The notes beneath the pieces were generated by a model that had not been told where the DNA came from, did no database searches, and saw only the letters and a list, made by a program, of their open reading frames with translations. DNA of 64,000 bases from Bacteroidales bacterium (lineage in GTDB: Bacteria > Bacteroidota > Bacteroidia > Bacteroidales > F082), in the NCBI GenBank assembly GCA_017553625.1, contig JAFZKP010000017.1, positions 1 through 64,000 on the forward strand, in the 5' to 3' direction. Positions 1-7,023 of this stretch are shown in pieces (the first letter of the stretch is position 1; every line of letters begins with the position of its first letter). A program made the translations under genes and the position numbers.

Positions 1-423
1 ACTTTGCCAGGCGGCGGCACAACCGACTACGCTGTCGAGATTTACTACGCAGCAGTGAAGGGCGAGAAGTTCTACTGCCCAATCAGCAAAGGCACCTACA
101 TGGATATGATGTACATGCCTGACGCTCTCGACGCTATGGTTGACATCATGGAGGCAGATCCTAAGAAGCTGGTGCACCGCAACTCATTCAACGTCACTGC
201 AATGAGCTTCGACCCAGAGATTATCTACAACGCCATCAAGAAGTACTATCCGAAGTTTGAGATGGAGTACAAATTCGACCCTATTCGTCAGGCTATCGCC
301 GACAGCTGGCCGAACAAGATGGATGACAGCTGCGCCCGCGCTGAATGGGGCTGGAGTCCGAAGTATGACCTCGACAAGATGACAGTCGATATGATTGAGA
401 CGCTGAAGAAGAAGCTTCTGTAG
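1..423 (+). CDS. NAD-dependent epimerase/dehydratase, probable L-threonine 3-dehydrogenase (3' part)
   Basis: Only the last 140 codons are present; the frame is open to the left edge, so the start lies outside the window. The segment GGGTTDYAVEIYY followed by YMDMMYMPDALDAM and the ending WGWSPKYDLDKMTVDMIETL is characteristic of the GalE-like (extended short-chain) L-threonine dehydrogenases, which oxidise threonine to 2-amino-3-ketobutyrate with NAD+. The Rossmann NAD-binding half is off the window, so cofactor and catalytic residues cannot be checked. A different nucleotide-sugar epimerase is the main alternative. A strong terminator follows 22 bases after the stop. Confidence 0.7.
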   Translation, partial: TLPGGGTTDYAVEIYYAAVKGEKFYCPISKGTYMDMMYMPDALDAMVDIMEADPKKLVHRNSFNVTAMSFDPEIIYNAIKKYYPKFEMEYKFDPIRQAIADSWPNKMDDSCARAEWGWSPKYDLDKMTVDMIETLKKKLL

Positions 424-444
424 TATCATCTACTAGACACTCGA

Positions 445-471
445 AAGCGCGCCTGACGGCGCGCTTTTTTT
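445..471 (+). terminator. Rho-independent terminator, copy 1
   Basis: AAGCGCGCC, loop TGAC, GGCGCGCTT and then a T run. This ends the dehydrogenase transcript. The same GCGCGCC-TGAC-GGCGCGC hairpin recurs at 3442-3467, in both cases just before a BIME-like repeat. Confidence 0.9.
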
Positions 472-543
472 ATCCCCACACGGCGCTACCCACCACCACA
501 CGGTGTCTCCCCACTTGGAGCCACCCACCACCACATGGTGTCA

Positions 544-741
544 CCCCACACTGCGCTGCGCTTCGTGAGGGGTTAAGAGGATAGTGTGCCGCTGGCACAC
601 GTTGGACATCGCTGCTTTGTCTTGCCCGAGGATGTCTGGAGCGTGTCGGAGACACGCCATTTTATTATCCCCTGACAAGCGCAGCGCAGTCTGGGGATAC
701 GAAGTCAAGCCAAGGTAGTCCAAGGCGTGCCGGAGGCACGC
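544..741. repeat. BIME/REP-like palindromic repeat cluster next to the Y1 transposase
   Basis: This fills most of the 323-bp space between the dehydrogenase and the transposase. Hairpins in order: CCCCACAC...GTGAGGGG (544-572), GTGTGCCGCTGGCACAC (584-600), GCGTGTCGGAGACACGC (641-657), CCCCTGAC...GTCTGGGG (669-696) and GCGTGCCGGAGGCACGC (725-741). The loop of the first outer hairpin (TGCGCTGCGCTT) is the exact reverse complement of the loop of the fourth (AAGCGCAGCGCA), so the two could pair or the whole unit could fold as one long palindrome. A second copy of the 544-696 unit is at 3490-3641. Bases 472-543 hold shorter CACCA/TGGTG palindromes. No gene is seen here. Confidence 0.85.
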
Positions 742-746
742 TACTA

Positions 747-1199
747 CTAATCATCTGAGAAGATATACTTTTCGTCAAAACACTGCATGTTCTCCTTAAG
801 GAACTTGCGATATTCATCTGCATAGGACCTCTTTCGATGATGTTCTTTCTGACGCTTAATGTAATTGACAATCATATCTTTATCGCGAAAACTATAGCTA
901 AAACCAGCATACTCATGACCCCAGCCTTGAAAATCGGGAAAATGAGGATTGGCTTTCAGCCATTTACTGCTACAGGTCTTCACCCGTTGCACAAAAGTTG
1001 CAAGAGGCATTGTCGATGGCAAAGAAACAAAGATATGAACATGGTCGGGCATTCCACCTATACGATAGGTCTGGCAATTTAGGTTCTTTGCTATTCCGTA
1101 AATGTAAGCGTAAAGCTCACGTTCATGTTCTTCAAGGATTGTCGGTTCGCTACGATATGTTCGTAACACAATGTGATAATAGGATGTAGTGTAACTCAT
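747..1199 (-). CDS. IS200/IS605-type Y1 transposase, REP-associated (RAYT-like)
   Basis: A 150-residue single-domain HUH nuclease. The metal-binding HUH pair is H53-V-H55 in MPDHVHIFVSL, and the catalytic tyrosine is Y113 in NYIKRQKEHH, with Q117 at the usual place. Such enzymes cut and rejoin single-stranded DNA at hairpins. No tnpB gene is present, and the gene stops 5 bases from a 17-nt perfect hairpin belonging to the BIME cluster at 544-741, which fits a REP-associated transposase rather than an autonomous IS200. An AT-rich 130-bp region lies upstream. The ORF looks intact. Confidence 0.85.
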   Translation of the reverse strand: MSYTTSYYHIVLRTYRSEPTILEEHERELYAYIYGIAKNLNCQTYRIGGMPDHVHIFVSLPSTMPLATFVQRVKTCSSKWLKANPHFPDFQGWGHEYAGFSYSFRDKDMIVNYIKRQKEHHRKRSYADEYRKFLKENMQCFDEKYIFSDD

Positions 1200-1325
1200 G
1201 ATTTTGTAATTTGCATTGTTCTAAAAAGTTGATAAATTTCGTTTTTGAGATTCATTATCGATGCAAAATTACAAAAAAAATAAGACCAGATTAAAAATAG
1301 CGGAAACAAATTTTTCTGCCATTAT

Positions 1326-1356
1326 TTTGTGCTATTTAAAAATTTTTGTAAATTTG
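1326..1356 (+). promoter_or_regulatory. Bacteroidota promoter for leader RNA A and the lipoprotein pair
   Basis: TTTG (1326-1329), 19 bases, TAAATTTG (1349-1356): an exact match to the phylum's -33/-7 consensus. Transcription should start near 1362, giving a leader of about 315 nt before the ATG at 1677. Confidence 0.8.
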
Positions 1357-1380
1357 CAGTGACATTAGATTAGTTTAACT

Positions 1381-1622
1381 AAACATTTGGCTTATGAGAT
1401 AAACGCATTTTTAGAATGCACATCATAGAATAAGGAAAAGCGAAGTAGCTTACACTGGAATCTTTGAAACTTCGACACTTTCAAAATTCCTCCCAGAGTA
1501 AGGCAACGGCGCGCCCGCCACTACAGGCGTGGGCTTTACTCGTTGTAATTGGGAGGAATAGGTAGTCGAAGACCTCAAAGATTCCAATGAAGGCGAAAAA
1601 GTGCCACGCTTTTTTTGTGTGC
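1381..1622 (+). ncRNA. Structured leader RNA, copy A (family not recognised)
   Basis: Most of the 477-bp gap before the lipoprotein gene. A 5' hairpin (GCATT...AATGC, 1406-1420) precedes a nested stem: TGGAATCTTTGA/TCAAAGATTCCA (1456-1467 with 1575-1586), TTCGAC/GTCGAA (1471-1476 with 1565-1570), TTCCTCCCA/TGGGAGGAA (1487-1495 with 1550-1558) and an apical GCCCGCC/GGC-GGGC hairpin (1513-1534). It ends in CCACGCTTTTTTTGTGTGC (1604-1622). Copy B (35108-35354, minus strand) has the same order of helices with different sequences that still pair, and the same single-stranded TAGGTA and GCGTGGGCTTT blocks. GCGTGG (1527-1532) can alternatively pair with CCACGC (1604-1609) just before the T7 run, as an attenuator would. 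Confidence 0.75.
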
Positions 1623-1676
1623 AGATATTTAATGACGGCACAGAAAACAAAAACATTATTAACTAAACACAAAAAA

Positions 1677-2615
1677 ATGAAAAGAGTATTTATCATCTCA
1701 GTTTTAGCAATAGTTGCATCTTTATGTTTTTCAAGTTGTACTATACAACAGAAAATGCATATGAAACAATTTACTTCGATTAAAATTAAAGATAAGCCTA
1801 AAGAGCATTTCGACAATTTGGATCACGGCACTGAAATTACAGTTATGCCAACACAACCACAGAAAGACCATAATGGGTACACATATCATATGTCTGGAAA
1901 AGATTTTTATACAGAGCCCACAATCAAGTATGTACGCTCAATGGGATTTATAGAAAAATCGTCATCTTCTGATTTTGAATTAACAATAAAAATAATTCGT
2001 GCAGATGCCAATGGATACTGGGGATTCTCCAATGTAAATCTCGAAGTTAATCTTAATGATGAGAATGGCAATGAAGTTTTTTCTCAAAACAACATTAGTG
2101 GCAAAGGCAGATCTCTAATAACCACCAAACATTTTGGTCTTGATAAAGCCTATACAAAAGCTCTCAAGAATGTCGATTGGAATAGAATTGCATCATTATT
2201 GAAAGATTCCGAGCAGTCACAAGCCGAGCAAATCAAAAATAACGAAAAGATTGATAACGCACTAGTTGTAAAGCCTAAAGAGACACAATCAGCAAAGCTT
2301 AATGAAACTCAATTGGAACAAATCAATATACTTTGGGATATCAAATCTAAACCTGACGATGCTGATGTTTTCTGTAGAGTTGTAAGCGAGATTCCAGAAG
2401 TCCAGAATAGCAGCAACAAGTATCTCTCGGCAACTCCATACGAAACGTCTAAAACATTAAATATCAATGGATTAACATCCCAAAATGCTGAAAACGTCAG
2501 TATAATTATACGTTGTGAGAAAGAGGGATACATTTCACAAGAAAAAGAATTCGATATTCCGACAATACTGGAACAGGAAGAAATATCTACATTCTTCAGA
2601 TTGGTAAAAGAATAA
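1677..2615 (+). CDS. Lipoprotein with C-terminal PEGA-like domain
   Basis: 312 residues. The ATG at 1677 is chosen because it begins a clean lipoprotein signal (MKRVFIISVLAIVASLCFSSC); an upstream in-frame ATG at 1587 would translate the end of leader RNA A. Residues about 22-190 are not recognised. The last ~100 residues (WDIKSKPDDADVF through EQEEISTFFRLVKE) are closely similar to the C-terminus of the next gene (2645-3415) and resemble PEGA-type surface domains. Probably exported and lipid-anchored. It forms a two-gene unit with the downstream lipoprotein 29 bases away. No enzymatic motif is visible. Confidence 0.75.
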   Translation: MKRVFIISVLAIVASLCFSSCTIQQKMHMKQFTSIKIKDKPKEHFDNLDHGTEITVMPTQPQKDHNGYTYHMSGKDFYTEPTIKYVRSMGFIEKSSSSDFELTIKIIRADANGYWGFSNVNLEVNLNDENGNEVFSQNNISGKGRSLITTKHFGLDKAYTKALKNVDWNRIASLLKDSEQSQAEQIKNNEKIDNALVVKPKETQSAKLNETQLEQINILWDIKSKPDDADVFCRVVSEIPEVQNSSNKYLSATPYETSKTLNINGLTSQNAENVSIIIRCEKEGYISQEKEFDIPTILEQEEISTFFRLVKE

Positions 2616-2644
2616 TAAATTTTAATTAAAATCATTAATAAACT

Positions 2645-3415
2645 ATGAAAAAAGTATTCTTTATTGGATTGATTCTACTTACAATCCTAACATCATGCGC
2701 GACTATTTTGTCAGGAACCAAAGCGAAAGTCACTGTATCAACAAACACTGGTGAAACTGTAAATGTTAAAGTAGATGGCAGAACTTACTATGACATAAGT
2801 GGCCCGACTAAAATTAAAGTCAAGAGAACATTCACTCCATCAGTAATAGAAGCCGAAAATGCAAATTCCACAGGTTCGGTTGTAGTTGACAAAAGATTCA
2901 ACCCTATGACTTTAGGTAATATCATTTTAGGAGGTCTTCCAGGATTCATTGTTGACGCTATTGACGGATCTATGGCAAGACCAGTAATGAAATCGTATAT
3001 AATATACATGCAGGCTAAAAATAACCAGATTAAGATTGAAGAAGTTAAAAAGGAAGAACTTAAAAAGGAAGAGCCTCAAAAGCCAGTCAACAGCATTGCG
3101 GAAACAAAGCTAGAGCAGTCAACCATTCAATGGGATATAAAATCAAGACCTCAAGATGCAGAGATTTTCTGGAGAGTAGAGAGTAAGACTCCTGAAGTGA
3201 AGAATTCCTACAACAAGTATATTTCTGTTACACCATACGAAGCCTCCAAACAATTAAACATCAAGGGTTTAACACCTTATAATGCTGAAAATGTAAGTAT
3301 AATTATACGTTGCGAGAAAGAAGGTTATTTGCCGCAAGAACAAAAATTTAATGTTAGCACAGTGATGGAGCAAGAGGAGATTTCAGCATTCTTCAGATTG
3401 GTTAAAGAGGAATAG
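2645..3415 (+). CDS. Lipoprotein sharing a C-terminal domain with its upstream neighbour
   Basis: 256 residues starting with a lipoprotein signal (MKKVFFIGLILLTILTSC). The middle part contains VTVSTNTGETVNVKVDGR and a hydrophobic GNIILGGLPGFIVDAIDG stretch (about residues 97-115), seen in small exported proteins of Bacteroidota. A charged EEVKKEELKKEE linker (about 123-140) then joins the ~100-residue PEGA-like C-terminal domain that is nearly duplicated from the gene before it. Function unknown; the pair probably acts together at the cell envelope. Followed by terminator copy 2. Confidence 0.75.
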   Translation: MKKVFFIGLILLTILTSCATILSGTKAKVTVSTNTGETVNVKVDGRTYYDISGPTKIKVKRTFTPSVIEAENANSTGSVVVDKRFNPMTLGNIILGGLPGFIVDAIDGSMARPVMKSYIIYMQAKNNQIKIEEVKKEELKKEEPQKPVNSIAETKLEQSTIQWDIKSRPQDAEIFWRVESKTPEVKNSYNKYISVTPYEASKQLNIKGLTPYNAENVSIIIRCEKEGYLPQEQKFNVSTVMEQEEISAFFRLVKEE

Positions 3416-3441
3416 AAATTTAGACTTACAATAGTTTTTTT

Positions 3442-3467
3442 AGCGCGCCTGACGGCGCGCTTTTTTT
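3442..3467 (+). terminator. Rho-independent terminator, copy 2
   Basis: AGCGCGCC, loop TGAC, GGCGCGCT and a T7 run; the core is identical to the terminator at 445-471. Ends the lipoprotein operon. Confidence 0.9.
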
Positions 3468-3489
3468 CTTCCTTGGCTTTTCTTCGTTG

Positions 3490-3641
3490 CCCCACACGGC
3501 GCTGCGCTTCGTGAGGGGTTAAGAGAGTAGTGTGCCGCTGGCACACGCTGGACAACGTTGCTTTATCTCTCCAAGGACGACTAAGGCGTGTCGAAGATTC
3601 GCTATCCCATTAGCCCCAGACAAGCGCAGCGCAGTCTGGGG
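3490..3641. repeat. BIME-like repeat, second copy (no transposase)
   Basis: Same plan as 544-696: CCCC...GTGAGGGG, the identical hairpin GTGTGCCGCTGGCACAC (3530-3546), a degenerate GCGTGTCGAAGATTCGC, then CCCCAGAC...GTCTGGGG (3614-3641). It occupies most of the 308-bp space between the lipoprotein gene and the antiporter. A -7-like TAATTTTG (3696-3703) lies downstream, ahead of the antiporter gene. Confidence 0.85.
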
Positions 3642-3723
3642 CGTTTAGGTTAATCATACACATAAAAAAGCGTATTAACATTCGCAATAATTATGTAATT
3701 TTGCAATTCAAAAAAAACATATC

Positions 3724-4686
3724 ATGACCGCACTCCTTCCATTATTTCTGCTTATTGTAGGCTTCGTGGCTCTTATCCTCGGCGCCAACTGGCTCGTGAA
3801 CGGCGCCACTTCTGTAGGCGTCCGTGCCAAGATGTCGCCGCTCATCATCGGTCTGACGATCGTGGCGTTCGGCACGTCGCTGCCTGAGATGATTATCAAC
3901 GTGTTCTCTTGCATCAAAGGAAGTCCGGGACTGGCAATAGGGAACATAATCGGGAGCAATACGATGAACATTTTGCTCATTTTAGGCGTCAGCTCGATGG
4001 TTTTTCCGATAGACGTGAGCAAGGTCTCAATAAGACGCGACATCCCCGCAGGATTCGTTGCTACCTTCGCGATAACGCTGATGGCTAACGACTTTTTTAG
4101 AGGGACATCGGCAACAATAAACTGGGTGGAAGGACTGGTGCTGCTGGCAATGGGAGCCGGGTATCTTTGGATTACTTTTAAGAAGAGCACGAATAACCAG
4201 GAACACTTGGAGGACTCGGAAACACCAAAGGCTCTGCCTTTGGGCAAGACGATTATTCAGCTCATTTCAGGCGTCATCGGGCTTTATATCGGAGGAGAGC
4301 TTGTTTCAAGAAATGCACAGATTCTTGCTTTGAGTTGGGGCATGAGCGAGAGCACTGTAGGCCTCACCGTCGTCGCGACCGCTACTTCCCTTCCCGAACT
4401 CATCACATCAGTAGTGGCGGCATTAAAAAAGAACTCCAGCATCGCTATAGGTAACGTGCTGGGTTCCAATATCTTAAACATCTTTATGGTGCTCGGCGTG
4501 AGCTCGCTGATAACACCTCTTCCGTTCGACATGAGGATGAACCATCAGCTGATGATTCTGTTCTGCGCCAACGCGATAATGCTTGCCACCGTTTTCACCG
4601 GAAAAGGCAGGAAAATATCACGTTTCGAGGGCTCACTCCTGACTCTCGGCTACGTCGCGTTTATGCTATTTAGCCTCTACAACTAA
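3724..4686 (+). CDS. Sodium/calcium antiporter, CaCA family (YrbG type)
   Basis: 320 residues, almost all hydrophobic, with the two inverted alpha repeats of the family: GTSLPEMIINVFSC with GNIIGSNTMN in the first half, and ATSLPELITSVVAA with GNVLGSNILN in the second. The acidic residue in each SLPE motif binds the cation. It would exchange Na+ or H+ for Ca2+ across the inner membrane. About ten membrane segments, normal length. It stands alone and converges on the DUF389 gene, the two coding ends overlapping by 21 bases. A -7-like TAATTTTG at 3696-3703 is its likely promoter. Confidence 0.85.
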   Translation: MTALLPLFLLIVGFVALILGANWLVNGATSVGVRAKMSPLIIGLTIVAFGTSLPEMIINVFSCIKGSPGLAIGNIIGSNTMNILLILGVSSMVFPIDVSKVSIRRDIPAGFVATFAITLMANDFFRGTSATINWVEGLVLLAMGAGYLWITFKKSTNNQEHLEDSETPKALPLGKTIIQLISGVIGLYIGGELVSRNAQILALSWGMSESTVGLTVVATATSLPELITSVVAALKKNSSIAIGNVLGSNILNIFMVLGVSSLITPLPFDMRMNHQLMILFCANAIMLATVFTGKGRKISRFEGSLLTLGYVAFMLFSLYN

Positions 4687-6003
4687 CACATTCTCGTTCT
4701 TCAAACGCACCTTCAGCCAGCGTTCTATCTGGTTGTGAAGGTCATGGCTAATGTGATGGTTGCTTGATATCAAAGCGATGATACGCTCCGACTCTGTTGA
4801 CGTCTCCGCATCGACAGCCGAGCCGCGTGTTATGACCACGTTGGTAATCTGCGGATGCTGCGCAAACAGCTCCTGAGCTATCGACTGCACAGGAATGACA
4901 TTGTCGTCATACGCCTCAAGACGGTCATTAAGCTTGATGATACTGTCGTTCAAAATCTTGATCTGCTTGTCGGTATGCTCATAAATTCCCTTCAGAATCT
5001 CAACTTCCGAAAGGTCTTCACGCACAATAGTCGCATCCTCATGGATGATAATCTGGCTTCGCATAATGCCGTAATTGTTGGCTTCTGTCAACAATCTCTC
5101 CTTCGCCTCATCTGTTAGCATCTCGCCAGCAACAAAAAGCTCTACCGTGGAAAGTTTTCTTGAATAATTCGTCTTATAGTCATAGACGAAACTCTTTCCC
5201 ATGTTTTTATTGTTTTTCACGAGCTGAGCGGCGTGTATCTTGAAGTTATTTTCCTTCACGACGTTGAAAGCCGTCCAGATACTCGGCAGGATGATGACGG
5301 TAAGGATGATGGCATACCAACTTTTCGACAACCCCTTATGATTTTCATCTTCTTTCTGAATAGCCGGAAATTTGAACAATTTCACCGCGAGGAATGTAGC
5401 CAAAGCGATGAAAATCGTGTTAATGAGGAAGAGGTAGAGGGCGCCGAACATGAACGTGATATTCAGCCTTGAGATGCCGTAGCCGATGGTACAGAGCGGC
5501 GGCATGAGCGCCGTAGCGATGGCGACACCCGAAATCACCGTGCCTTTTTCCTTGCGCGAGGTCTCGAGAATGCCTGCAAAACCGCCGAATAACGCTATCA
5601 AAACATCATAAATCGTAGGGTTGGTACGGGCGAGCAACTCGGAAGGGTTTTCCAATGTCAAAGGACTCAACAAGAAGAAAACCGACGACGCCAAGATGCT
5701 GATTGCCACCATGATGGCGAAGTTCTTCAACGATTCCTTCAGCAAATTGCCGTCTTCGGTGCCCAAGCCAAGTCCCAGACCCGTGATGGGACCCATGACC
5801 GGGGAAATCAACATGGCGCCGATGATGACCGGGATAGAGTTGACATTCAAGCCGACTGACGCGATGATGATAGCGCACGCCAAAATGATGACGTTAGGAC
5901 CCTTGAACGCGATATTCTTACGAATTGATGTGTCAGCTGTCTGATAATCAACGTTTTCCCTGATATCTATTAACTCAGAGAGTTTTCTGATAATTTTGTT
6001 CAT
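4666..6003 (-). CDS. DUF389 (TIGR00341-like) membrane protein
   Basis: 445 residues. The N-terminal half is a multi-pass membrane domain with GANVIILACAII-type helices and the PVIIGAMLISPVMGPITGLGLG block diagnostic of DUF389. The second half (from about 245) is soluble, with a charged region (KQIKILNDSIIKLNDRLEAY) and a TNVVITRG strand reminiscent of a small envelope domain. No function is established for the family. Last gene of a minus-strand run that starts upstream with purN and the DUF2147 gene (15 bases away). Confidence 0.85.
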   Translation of the reverse strand: MNKIIRKLSELIDIRENVDYQTADTSIRKNIAFKGPNVIILACAIIIASVGLNVNSIPVIIGAMLISPVMGPITGLGLGLGTEDGNLLKESLKNFAIMVAISILASSVFFLLSPLTLENPSELLARTNPTIYDVLIALFGGFAGILETSRKEKGTVISGVAIATALMPPLCTIGYGISRLNITFMFGALYLFLINTIFIALATFLAVKLFKFPAIQKEDENHKGLSKSWYAIILTVIILPSIWTAFNVVKENNFKIHAAQLVKNNKNMGKSFVYDYKTNYSRKLSTVELFVAGEMLTDEAKERLLTEANNYGIMRSQIIIHEDATIVREDLSEVEILKGIYEHTDKQIKILNDSIIKLNDRLEAYDDNVIPVQSIAQELFAQHPQITNVVITRGSAVDAETSTESERIIALISSNHHISHDLHNQIERWLKVRLKNENVLVVEAK

Positions 6004-6018
6004 AAAGATTATATTTGA

Positions 6019-6426
6019 TTATTTCACCCAAGTCTGCGACCTGCCAATCCAGCCGCGTTTGTCGAGCGACCCTCTGACTGTCAACGTGTTATCCTTGGCG
6101 TTATACGAAATCTTTCCGTAATACTCCTTGTCCTCGTGCGGCTCGTAAAGCATTCCGCCGACCAACATTCCGTCTTCAAGCTTGAAATCCTTAACAACCA
6201 CCAATCCGATAAATTTGGGGTCGAAAAGCTCTTTTCCGTCCTCAAAAACGCGGGTTGTTTTGGCATAATAAAGCCCGTTGTCTGGATTCTGATAAAACTG
6301 GACGTAGCCTGTTGTCTCGCCCGTCTTGTCGTCGATGGTGCGCCACTCTCCTAATATCTTTTCAATTTGTGCATTGGAAATCAATGCGATAGCAAAAAAC
6401 AATACAGTTAAAAATAATTTTTTCAT
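6019..6426 (-). CDS. DUF2147 exported protein
   Basis: 135 residues with a Sec signal peptide (MKKLFLTVLFFAIALISNAQ). The body (ILGEWRTIDDKTGETTGYVQFYQ, then DGMLVGGMLYEP and LTVRGSLDKRGWIGRSQTW) is the short beta-rich DUF2147 fold found in many Gram-negatives; its role is unknown. It is complete and of usual size, and is followed 15 bases later by the DUF389 gene. Confidence 0.8.
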   Translation of the reverse strand: MKKLFLTVLFFAIALISNAQIEKILGEWRTIDDKTGETTGYVQFYQNPDNGLYYAKTTRVFEDGKELFDPKFIGLVVVKDFKLEDGMLVGGMLYEPHEDKEYYGKISYNAKDNTLTVRGSLDKRGWIGRSQTWVK

Positions 6427-6449
6427 TTACAAATTTTTTGCAAAAATAG

Positions 6450-7019
6450 TCATTTTTTGTCAAACAGCAAATTTTCTATTACAACAGGGAAATTCTCCTG
6501 TTCCAAAACATGGATTTTCGCCGCCACATCGTCGGGTGTGTCGGTTGCTGAAAGCGCCACTTTCTTCTGGAAAATGATGTCGCCGCTGTCGTAACGCTCA
6601 TTGACATAATGGATTGTGATTCCTGACTCTTTCTCGTGCGCCGCCACCACCGCTTCGTGGACATGATGACCGTAAAATCCCTTCCCGCCATATTTCGGCA
6701 GCAAAGCCGGATGTATGTTGATGATTTTATTTGGAAAAGCGTCGATGAGATGCTGCGGGATAAGCCACAAGAAGCCAGCCAAGACTATCAAATCGACATC
6801 CATCGCCTTCAGCTGTTCTGAAAAAGCCTTGTCGTTGAATTTCTGACGGTCAATCAAAATCAACGGGATTCCAAGATTCTCGGCACGCTTGTTGGCATAC
6901 GCATCCTTGTTGTTGCTGACCACGCATGCAATACCGACTCTCGAATCGTTTGCAAAATACTCGGCAATACGCTGCAAATTGGTGCCTCCGCCAGAGACAA
7001 AAATCGCCAGTTTTCTCAT
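6450..7019 (-). CDS. purN: Phosphoribosylglycinamide formyltransferase
   Basis: 189 residues from the ATG at 7019 (MRKLAIFVSGGGTNLQ); an in-frame start six codons earlier would overlap the preceding stop at 7024. It transfers a formyl group from 10-formyl-THF to GAR in purine synthesis. The folate-site residues are visible: NIHPALLPKYGGKGFYG (N and H catalytic), then the HYVNERYDSGDIIFQ block containing the catalytic Asp. Complete. It follows the large secreted protein gene by 4 bases, so the two are probably co-transcribed with the end of the dcw run. Confidence 0.92.
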   Translation of the reverse strand: MRKLAIFVSGGGTNLQRIAEYFANDSRVGIACVVSNNKDAYANKRAENLGIPLILIDRQKFNDKAFSEQLKAMDVDLIVLAGFLWLIPQHLIDAFPNKIINIHPALLPKYGGKGFYGHHVHEAVVAAHEKESGITIHYVNERYDSGDIIFQKKVALSATDTPDDVAAKIHVLEQENFPVVIENLLFDKK

Positions 7020-7023
7020 AATA

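Noticed and set aside
747..1199. Autonomous IS200/IS605 element
   Set aside because: No tnpB and no clear element ends; neighbouring BIME repeats fit a REP-associated transposase better.
1381..1622. 6S RNA identity for the leader element
   Set aside because: Overall hairpin shape is similar, but there are two copies and a much better 6S candidate sits between zapA and rny.
1587..1676. N-terminal extension of the first lipoprotein
   Set aside because: It would translate the 3' end of the structured leader and bury the lipoprotein signal; ATG 1677 is preferred.
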